A stretch of 64,000 bases of DNA from Selaginella moellendorffii. Its lineage: Eukaryota > Streptophyta > Lycopodiopsida > Selaginellales > Selaginellaceae. How positions within the stretch are numbered: position 1 is the first letter of the stretch; each line of letters starts with the position of its first letter. The position numbers and the translations under genes were made by a program. This document shows positions 55,329 to 64,000 of the stretch, piece after piece. The stretch covers positions 395,075 through 459,074 of the forward strand of contig NW_003314295.1 of assembly GCF_000143415.4 (NCBI RefSeq), read 5' to 3'. A model generated the notes under the pieces. The model searched no databases, was not told the DNA's origin, and worked only from the letters and a program-made list of their open reading frames with translations.

Positions 55329-55472
55329 CCGGTTAAGTTGCTGAAAACCTTTATCTTAAAGATGGTGAAACAATATTTGGCGAAAAACGTAGTATATCCG
55401 TTTGTTTCGTATAGGGTTTGTGCTTGTAAAAGGGAAACTAGAAGAACTTCTCACGAGCAGAGCAGATCGGAG

Positions 55473-55838
55473 ATGGTGGCGGTGGACGTTGAGCGGTATG
55501 TTGAGCTCAAGCGCATGATCGACGACTTGGCGATTGAGGCTGGTAACAATAGGAGCATCCGGGTGAAACAATACGATAGCTTCGACTTCGCGGGCTATGA
55601 TCACTGGGCCGAGACCAACAACAAGAGGGCGCTCAGGCCGGACTGCCATTACATGGAGGACGAGGTGGCGTTGGATCCTCCCCATGCCGACCGGATCACG
55701 CGGATGGTGGCCGTGGCACTCCAGCAAGAGGAGGAAGACAACAAGAGGCAACTGGCTAAGGAGGTGAACCACTTCACAAGGCAACTGGCGTTTCAGCAAC
55801 AACAAGCCGGGCCACCGAGCAAGAGAGCTCGCCACTGA
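55473..55838 (+). CDS. Family A protein, copy 11
   Basis: This uninterrupted 121-residue copy is the partner of copy 6 in the duplicated block (FAGYDHW, RQLAFQQQQ), with a private EEEDNKRQL. Start context GAGATGG, end PPSKRARH. Confidence 0.6.
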   Translation: MVAVDVERYVELKRMIDDLAIEAGNNRSIRVKQYDSFDFAGYDHWAETNNKRALRPDCHYMEDEVALDPPHADRITRMVAVALQQEEEDNKRQLAKEVNHFTRQLAFQQQQAGPPSKRARH

Positions 55839-56187
55839 TCGTTGAATCATCCCCTGGAGGGATGATCGAAAACAATCTTGTATCACAAGCTCCAACAAAC
55901 GTGTGAACAAAGCAAGCTCCTACCAAGGAGGACAAATTTTTGTTGTTTGTACTTCATATACCTGGCAATGAAGAGATCTTTCCAGTTCTATGAGCTTTAG
56001 TGGTGTTCCATCTCGCGGAATATGGCCGTGAGTTATTTGGGCCTTCCTTTAGCTAATAAGCCCTGGCTAGAGCTACATTACAAGCGAAGGAAACGATGCT
56101 GCGTTATTAGCTGCCAGGGTATGCTGTATTATTGGTGCAAAGAAAATGTGTACAAGTGCTCCAGTGATCAAGAACATTAATACTCAA
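55839..56187. repeat. Leader module L, interrupted by CACTA
   Basis: This is the family A downstream region up to CAA (56185-56187). The L module resumes at CAA (58294) after the transposon. Confidence 0.6.
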
Positions 56188-58293
56188 TTCACAACTACAC
56201 AAAAGCATTATAATGACGTGATTTTCCAACAAAAATTTTGTGTTTGTTGGAAATTTAAGTTGTAATTTTCAACTACTTGCTATCAACTTAAATGTTAGTA
56301 GCAAATTGGCTTTAGTTACAAATTTTTTGCAATGTCTGATAGCATTCATAGTTACTCAGATTTAAGTTGGAAATTATAGTTGTCCTTTACAACTAAAATA
56401 GAAATCATAACTTTTACATATTCTTTAAAATTAGATAAGCTCATATATGTTGCTAATTAGAGTTGCAATTTACAATTTTTAACATGCAACTAAAATGTAA
56501 GTTCTTAAGGTTTGTAGTTTCAAAATTTTTAGTCACAAATTTCAATAATATTTAGTTTATGCTTTTTGTTTAGGATTTAGGAATGAAGGTTGCATGTTGG
56601 TATTTAAGATGTAGAGGAAATAAAATTTGCCTCATACAAATTATCATAGATTATATTCATCTTTATGGTAGACATCCTTCAGCACCACATGATGCATGAT
56701 TTCCAATAAAAGATATTCAAGGGATTAGATTATATAGATCTATTACTTCAGTAAAATAATTTTTTAAAATTGACGAAAATTTTGTAATTCCAGATGATTG
56801 TGGTATTAATTTGAGTGGTGGTAATGGAGGTGGCAATGACAATATTAAGGATGAGATTATTTTTCAGAATGGTTACATGGATATGAAGATAATTTATTAC
56901 CTATTTATGAAGGGGCTAGTGCTTTTAATTTGTCGGCTTATTTATGTATTTTATATGTGCAAGTTATTCCTAAAATATCAAACCAAGCAACAGATTATTT
57001 TTTAAGGTAATTACTTTTATTTATTATTTAGTATTCAATCTTTCATTATTTGGATGAAGGCTCTTCAAACAAATATTACCTACAAATAATATTTTTCCAA
57101 ATAAATATAAGGAATTGGTAAAAGTCACTAAACACAATGGACTTACCTATAAAAATAATTGATTCATGTATGTTATTTTATAAGGAGAATAAAGACCTTC
57201 AATTTTATCAAATTGATAATGCTAGTAGGTACAAAGATTTTAATAATTTTATACTTGAGAAAATAATGTTCTATTTTCCTATTATACCTCGATTTCAACA
57301 ACAATTTCAATGTAGAGAAATAACACAATACATGACTTATCATTTTGATCATTGATCCATTGATGGAATAATAAAAATTTCTGCTGATGGTTCATCTTAG
57401 AAAAAATTCAAAAATGATTATCCAAATTTTGCAGCAAACCATAGGTAGAAAACACCAATGACCAATATATATGCATTTATGTAAGCTTCATGACCATAAT
57501 CCAAAAAATTCTATTCCACAATCTGGGTAAAAGTATTTCCCACTAGTTTGAAGTCTTGAACAAAATCATAATCCAGGAAAATCATGAACAAACTATTGCA
57601 TTATTGCTCTATGTTTGAAAAACTATTAACCCTCTAGTTTAGAATTATCTTTGCATAGCACTCTATCCCATAATTGTTTTAACTCTTCCACAAATAATAA
57701 CCAATAAGTATCAGATAACTTGGACCTAGAAAAATTATTAATATACTTATTTTATTTTATTTTTTTAACTAATACCTGATATAATCATAATAGGAAATAT
57801 AAATGAAGGCTTAATTGCTAGAGTTGGTGGTATATTATTATTCATTGCAACAATTGCCTAATATGAACATAGTTTTGCCATTAATTTTGTTAAAGAAAGA
57901 CTATCTGTAGTCACACTAAAATATATATTTCTTGGATCCATTTAGGTCTAGTAATAAAAGGTAAAATTTTAATTATTATTTCTAAAACATGAAAAAATGA
58001 AGCACCGAAAATTTCTTTTCCACCCTTCACGAAATTAATCTATAATTTTAATTTATTTATTTAATGGTCATAATTGTATTCAACCAATACTAAAATAGAT
58101 GACTCCTGGGCAACACATTATTATTTGGTTAAACAAAAAGATTAAATATCATTACTTAATGGTATGAAATGATTTTATCAATATTGCTAAATATGGAAGA
58201 GAGATTAGGAAATTCTGGACCATTAATTAGGAATCTGGAAGAGAGGACAAATATGGAAAACAAGCCTAAACACATTTTACACTAGAAGTATGG
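56188..58293 (+). mobile_element. CACTA (En/Spm-type) transposon remnant, 2.1 kb
   Basis: Flanked by a 3 bp CAA duplication, the length expected for CACTA elements. The left end has CACAACTAC; the right end does not clearly match, so one end may be eroded. At 57250-57480 the plus strand encodes a TNP2-type transposase piece: FPIIPRFQQQFQCREI, then MTYHFDH, IDGI, KKFKNDYPNFAANHR. This corresponds to the RLxRLF...WH...DG...FAxDPRN pattern of the Transposase_21 family. The rest is full of stops. Confidence 0.7.
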
Positions 58294-59000
58294 CAAAGTC
58301 TATACCGATGAAATCAACCTCTAAAAAAGGTAAGGAAAAAACGTTTGTTTTGTTTTTTTGACAAAAAACAATGCGCCTACTCCCTCTTCTCAACTTTGTG
58401 ATTGAGGAGAATGGCTTTTCAATGTTCTTCTTTTCTCCTTTTCCTTGTTTCTCATCGAATGCTTGTGTTCTTGCTCCCGCTTCACCACTGCCCTTGCAAG
58501 TGAAAAACAACCAAACTACTGAAGTAACTGCTCTGTGCATCATGTTTTCTTCGAATCTAAGTACTATTTTTACGCTCTCTCTGGTTCCACTTGCGAGAAC
58601 AAACATGAATTTAGAGACGATTGGACGTGTGCTTATAAACGTTTAAGAACAGATTAAGGAAATGGAGACTTTGGAGTAACAGGATTTTACCATGCGATTC
58701 AGCTGCAGGGTGATGGCAAACTCCAGTGTTGCAAATCTCACACTTGCTGCCTTTGGCACTTGTGGCAGTAGTCCCGGCACACCTGGTCGCTTGGAGGTGC
58801 ACAGGAAGTGCCCCTCCACACATATCCCCGCCATAGCCAGGCTCTCCTTGTTGTCCACTCCAGGTTGACGAGCACGAGTCCATGAGGTGAGCTTGGCCAT
58901 TTTGGAGAATATATATATTCCATTTCCCACTAAGGCTGTGGGTGGTAATGTTTTTCACAGGGTTAGTAGCCTCACGAACTGTCGTTGATTTCTTCGAACA
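58294..59000. repeat. L remainder and module K7, truncated at the PPR junction
   Basis: This is L from the insertion point, then K7, which stops at about 59000 (GAACATGGC) where PPR 5' flank begins. The S module that should follow is missing. This segment has no equivalent in the sister block, where gypsy DNA is found instead. Confidence 0.55.
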
Positions 59001-60890
59001 TGGCAGAAAGAAGAGGAGCTTAAGTTCCTTCGGTCGGAGCTGGATAGCTTTGGGAAGGAAGATTTACTTCCTCTTCTAGAAGGGAACGAGCACGCAGTCA
59101 TGGACGACGAAGTTTTCAAAATGAGGCATGCACGAAACATCACCTGGAACATTATACTACTGTCGATCTTGCCACGGAACTTGCAAATCCCCTCTCGAAC
59201 TTGTTTTCCTGGTGCCACTTAAGGAGCTCTTGGAACAAATCCGAGAATGGCCCCGTTGCGTTCCTATCTCCGGAATATCCTCCTTCAGGCATATGCCCAG
59301 AGGGGGTCTTCGACAGGATGCCGTCCAAGGACGTGGTCGCGTGGACGGCTATGGTGAATGCCTACGCCGAGAACGGCGTTGTGGACCTCGTGCAATGTAT
59401 GTTCGAGAATAGGCCCGTGAGGAACGTGGTGTCGTGGAACTCCATGCGTTTTGCATATGCCCAAAGCGGGTATTGCAGTCAAGACATGGAGCTCCTTCAT
59501 ATCATGCCTGCTCACAACGAGTACACGTGGAATGTTATGATTCCTTGCTACGCTCTTAGTGGAAAAACGGGCAAGGCTATGGTTGTGTTCCCGTCGGCGC
59601 AAGAATGCTATGGTGAAAGATCCCTTTGACGCAATGCCTGCTCGCAATATTGTGTCGTGGAAGAAGCTCGATTTAAGCTCAATCACCTGGAGCGTGATGC
59701 TTCAAGCATTTGCAGGGTTTGGGCATGTACAAGATGGCGAGAGTTTGTTTCAGATCATGCGAGAAACCTCACTCGGCGATCCCAGTTGCTTGTCAGCGTG
59801 GACCAACATGATTGTTTTATAAGATTGACAAAGCTCGAGCAGTGTTTGATGCTTTGGCGTGCCTGGACAAGGTCTCCTGGAACACCATGCTCGCTCACCT
59901 GACGTCCACCACTGCAAATATTTCTTCGAGCAAATGCCCGGCCACAACCTGGTGTCTTACAACACTGTCTTGTCCTCGGTGGTCAGCTGCAGATTATCCG
60001 AGAAAGCAGTGAAAATCTTCGTCGAAATGCTAGAGATAACATACAGTGTGATGATGCAAGCTTATGCACAGGAAGGCCAGCTTGCGAGTGCCAGGGACAT
60101 CTAGGAGACAATGCCGGATCGCAACTCAGTGGCTCTCATCACCGTGATCTTGGCACTCGCACAGCCCAATCCCCAAGAACAGCCTGGAGCTCGATCATCC
60201 CGGCCTATGTGCAGAACGGACGCGTGACTGGATCGCTTTCGAGAGATGATCTTGCTGTCTTTCAAGCCAGACGAGACCATCTTCACGAGAAATCTAGCAG
60301 CGGCAGCGAGCCAGCTCGAGCAGTGTTGCCGAGATTTTTTGTCCATGATCGCAGACTTTGGGATCTCTCCCAGGATCGAGCACGCAATGGGGCGACCTGG
60401 GCAGCTGGAGCAATCCATGCCATTTGTTCCACAGCCGGGCTTGTGGATGATTCTTCTGGGCTCGAAATGCAAAGGTTGTGGAAATGTCGGCTGGAAAATC
60501 GGGATAATGCCAGGTTGACAACCAACAATCCTAGTCATCCCGGAGATGCGGGTGTTGTGCCATGTAAGCTGAAAACCTATCCCACCAGCCAAGGCGCAAT
60601 AGAGGAACACTGGTATAAAAGAAATGGAGTGGGAGGTATGGTTAATCCGGGAGAGCCTGAAAGGGCGCTTGCATCCCTCGGGTTGCTTAGTAAATGGGGT
60701 CGCTGACCCTTGACCACTTGGCCCCCCTCGTCGGTGACCCAGTAGTGCTAAGTCGGTATGGTCAACTCCACCGTGACCTACCGGATAGCGCTTGGTACCC
60801 AGGGCGCCCAAGGAGGCCCGATATCTTTTGCAAACATTTCTTTGATCTTCCTTTGTGGAATTTCTTGGTGCGCCAGGCCTTGAAGTAAAA
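59001..60890 (+). pseudogene. PPR protein pseudogene, copy b
   Basis: Near-identical to copy a at 33068-34950, with the same repeats and frameshifts, so it was already dead when duplicated. It differs at the 5' end, where about 20 bp (TCGATCTTGCCACGGAA region) are kept here, and near 60380, where about 10 bp around the IEHY motif are lost. A later 87-165 codon frame (60209-60706) is a by-product. The PPR C-terminal part reads FKPDETIF, DFGISPRIEHA and LWMILLGSKC. Confidence 0.85.
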
Positions 60891-61730
60891 TTTTTCACTC
60901 ATTTGAGAGAAACGAATGTTTGCGGCATCAGGCGGTTCTCAATTTCGCAAGACCATCAAAGCTCAACCTAATGCGTTATGTAGATGATGCTTCTCTCTCT
61001 TTCTTTTTCCCGAACAAGCAAGGATGGCACTTTCAAGTGCCTGAGAAAGGATAGAGAATTGTGCTCCAAACACGTTACACTTGTTCTAACAAACTTGTGA
61101 ACAAAGCAAGCTCCTGCGAAGGATCAAAAACTTTTGTTGTTTGTACTTCATATACCTGGCAATGAAGAGATCTTTCCAGTTCTATGAGCTTTAGTGGCGT
61201 TCCATCTCGCGGAATATGGTCGTGAGTCATTTGGGTCTTCCTTTAGCTAATAAGCCCTAGCTAGAGCTACATTACGAGTGAAGGAAACGTATTGGTGCAA
61301 AGAAAATGTGTACAAGTGCTCCAGTGGTGCCTGATCAAGAACATCAATACTCAAAGTCTATATTGATCAATTCAACCTCTAAGGAAAAAACGTTTGTTTT
61401 GTTTTTTGGAAAAAAACAATGCGCCTACTCCCTCTTCTCAACTTTGTGATTGAGGACAATGGCTTTTCAATGGTTCTTCTTTTCTCCTTTTCCTTGTTTC
61501 TCATCGAATGCTTGTGTTCTTGCTCCCGCTTCACCACTGCCCTTGCAAGTGAAAAACAACCAAACTACTGAAGTAACTGCTCTGTGCATCATGTTTTCTT
61601 CGAATCTAAGTACTATTCTTACGGTCTCTCTGGTTCCACTTCCGAGAACAAACATGAATTTAGAGACGAGTCATTTAAAATGAGATGGAAGTACTTTTAA
61701 TAACAGATTAAGGAAATGGAGACTTTTGAG
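60891..61730. repeat. PPR 3' flank and leader module L
   Basis: Copy of 34951-35757 at offset 25942. No gene is seen. Confidence 0.6.
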
Positions 61731-62142
61731 CAACAGGATTTTACCATGTGATTCAGCTGCAGGGTTTGCTCGAGGTGATGGCAAACTCCAGTGTTGCAAA
61801 TCTCACACTTGCTGCCTTTGGCACTTGTGGCAGTAGTCCTGGCACACCTGGTCGCTTGGAGGTGCACAGGAAGTGCCCCTCCACACATATCCCCGCCATA
61901 GCCAGGCTCTCCTTGTTGACCACTCCAGGGTGACGACCAAGTCCATGAGGTGAGTTTGGCCATTTTGGAGAGTATATATTCCATTTCCCACTAAGGCTGT
62001 GGGTGGTAATGTTTTTCACAGGGTTAGTAGCCTCACAAACTGTCGTTGATTTCTTCGAACATGGCATGGTTTAGACGAAATGGAGACATCGCTTTTTTTC
62101 GTCCAAGAGGAGAAACGAAGAACAAACAACATGGTACGTACC
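61731..62142. repeat. Module K8
   Basis: Copy of K5 at offset 25942, apparently without differences. Coding status unresolved. Confidence 0.5.
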
Positions 62143-62150
62143 TGAGGAAA

Positions 62151-62344
62151 ATGTCTGAGAAGACGAGGTCGGCAGCCGAGTCCGAGGAGCTCACGGGAGC
62201 AAGCTCGAGCGCATGACTAGGAGCCTGCTGGGCTCGCCCGGAGCGATCGTGCAGGGCAGCTTCGATGGATCGCTCAAGGCTAAAGCATCTGAAGAAGAGC
62301 TGAAGAAGATCCTCCGCCTGGCATTTCACTATGATGCCTTCTAG
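62151..62344 (+). pseudogene. S6: B3-tail-like small gene, frameshifted
   Basis: Copy of S4 with the same 19 bp deletion and stop. Confidence 0.7.
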
Positions 62345-63300
62345 TGGAAAACTGATAAGAACTGATGTCTTGAGATGTATTTTAACTTAGAAATGTATTT
62401 TCCTTTTACACAACAACTATTGGAGCAATCAATTTCACTGAACGAAGAAATCTTGGTTTTGGTGGTGGCAACTGTGATGGCGAGTCCTTGTCCTCGCTAG
62501 ATTTTCTTTTTGACTCTTTGGGACAACTTTTGGACGTGCTAGCCTCCACTGGATTGATCACAAACAAGCTCCCCATTGCACTACTTGTCGATGGTATACA
62601 AACTGAAAAGGGTTGAGACAAAAGGGAGGCATATATAGCTTTTAGTACGAATATTCTTTATTTTATTCTGGTCTAAGCTGTTTTGCGTTACTTATAATTT
62701 ACGGTCATACCTTGTATGTCTTAAGAAAAAAATTTATAATAATAAAAAAATAAAGAGAAATGAAAAATATATTATGATTTAATATTTGAGCTTTTATCCT
62801 CATTGAAATGCCACATCCACTTGCATGGTTTCCTAGCTTTTTATAATGCCTAGAACCTTTGGAGTGATATAGCAAGCTAAAGTAAAGATAAATCTTTTGA
62901 TTAGGAATATCTTGAATTGTTTGGCCATGAGGTATAAAATCCTAACTTCCCTTCTAACATTATAGGTATTAATATAAACTTACTTCAAGGATTATTAGTA
63001 TTAAAAATATTAGTTAGGATTTTAATAATTGACAGAAAAAACAAATATAAGTTTAAACAAGAAAAATATAAGAGAAATGTTACTTACAATGCTTACAGAA
63101 ATATGGCAATGAATATGTGATTTCACATGGGAGCATTATATATTTACACATGTGCAAATTTATTTTTTTGTTTTGAGTTGCATGCAAAAATATTATGCAT
63201 TCAATCACTTTTCAATTGCTATATAACCAATTAAAATGCCATTGTGTTGTCATGAGATATGTTATATATGCATGGGGCATAACAACTCATATTACCATAT
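62345..63300. repeat. Module R and spacer T5
   Basis: Copy of 36403-37358, including the small inverted segment near 62840-62870. It ends with the CCATAT target copy. Confidence 0.65.
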
Positions 63301-64000
63301 TGTTGCGAATTTGATTTTGAGTATCGAAAGATATTTGTCGACCAGTCCTTACGGGCACTTTTTCCTTACTGCCCGACAGTGGTATTGATGATCCCTTTTA
63401 TAGTTTCCACTCAAGCTAATTGAGAAACTGGTCATCGTGTGTGCACTTGATTAGATAAGCATAAGGACAGAATTCCTACATACTATTTGTCAAGCATATT
63501 TAATCTGGTTAGAGAAACTCATTCGTTGATTTGCACTTGCTAGTGTTGGGAACCCCCATGATATTGAGACTAGTCCCTCAATATCACTAGATGATAGCTT
63601 ACTGTGTTTGCCAAACACCCTCGCTATCATGCCCTTTGTGTTAGTCTCATTTCGGTCCCAAATGCTAATTATGAAAAATATCTAGATTTGCTCATTTGGC
63701 ATATATACGGAATGTAAAGATTGGTCTGAACACAATGGTGTTTGTCCCGTGTCCAAATTCACAATTTAACGCCATTCCATATTTAGTAAGTTTCAAACTT
63801 GTCCCAAAGACTAATTCTTGGTACTAAGGGAGGCTTGGGGTGAAAGCCCAAAGCGTGTTTCCTTCAAGGGGGGGGGGGGGTTCCAAATGTATAGTAGGGA
63901 TAATGGGTAGGTCAGACATGCCTGACTAACCTAAGGCATAATTTAGCTCCTGCATGCATGTCTGTCTTTGTTCTGCGTCTGGCTTGGGTCTAAGCTCAAG
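63301..64000 (+). mobile_element. Solo LTR, partial at window end
   Basis: First 700 bp of the element described at 37359-38468, starting TGTTGCG, with only a few substitutions (for example at 63705). The right end is outside the window, so it cannot be shown here that it is a solo LTR. Confidence 0.65.

Larger units (their letters stand above)
51287..64000 (+). repeat. Segmental duplication, right copy
   Basis: Partner of 26520-38058 in the same orientation. It runs past the window end. The left part is not a clean copy: family A copy 10 matches copy 7 rather than copy 5. Confidence 0.8.

Noticed and set aside
60101-60898. 265-codon minus ORF over the PPR pseudogene
   Set aside because: It is antisense to recognisable PPR repeats and the sister copy has it broken into smaller frames.

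Overview
This is nuclear DNA of a land plant. The window carries a spliced B3-domain transcription-factor gene with 74 and 117 bp introns, PLS/E-type pentatricopeptide (PPR) pseudogenes, and Ty3/gypsy, CACTA and Harbinger-type transposons. Short introns, PPR remnants and a heavily duplicated locus fit a lycophyte such as Selaginella, but that name is an inference and no marker gene proves it. All coordinates are limited to what can be read by eye; exon borders are given only where splice sites were seen.

The window is mainly a tandem array of one composite unit. Reading left to right, a full unit holds: the 3' tail of a Crinkler-like NTPase gene (+); a 121-codon ORF called here family A (+); a leader module L; a module K with small ORFs on several frames; a small ORF called S (+), homologous to the C-terminal tail of the B3 protein; an AT-rich spacer T with a 27 bp minisatellite; a B3 gene (-); a protein-kinase-like pseudogene (-); K/L fragments; a second family A copy (-); and a Crinkler-like P-loop NTPase gene (-). 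Five units can be traced. Unit 1 runs from about 1 to 14.9 kb and contains an extra inverted S-K-K-A block at 7.8-11.5 kb. Unit 2 covers about 14.9-29.2 kb, unit 3 about 29.2-46.1 kb, unit 4 about 46.1-54.9 kb (with a 404 bp N gap), and unit 5 about 54.9-64 kb, cut by the window end.

Transposons inserted into individual units. Unit 2 has a 4.6 kb Ty3/gypsy element (18096-22670) with a Harbinger-like element nested in its gag, a foldback MITE (23507-23793), and a gypsy fragment (24246-26181). Unit 3 has a CACTA fragment, a gypsy fragment, PPR debris and a solo LTR. Unit 5 shares the CACTA, PPR and LTR insertions, so the block 26.5-38.1 kb was duplicated to 51.3-64.0 kb at an offset of 25-26 kb.

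Most coding modules are broken. Only one B3 gene is intact (39465-40672); the other has a 17 bp deletion that would stop the protein just after its DNA-binding domain. The Crinkler-like genes are all pseudogenes, and three of the four share a 1 bp deletion at the Walker A lysine. In contrast, 7 of 11 family A copies keep an uninterrupted 366 bp frame and an eighth has an in-frame deletion. Family A, its constant position just downstream of a Crinkler-like 3' end, and the free-standing S tail are the most unfamiliar parts of the window. How the genes work together is unknown: a nuclear role for B3, A and S is suggested only by the B3 fold and by basic, nuclear-localisation-like motifs.
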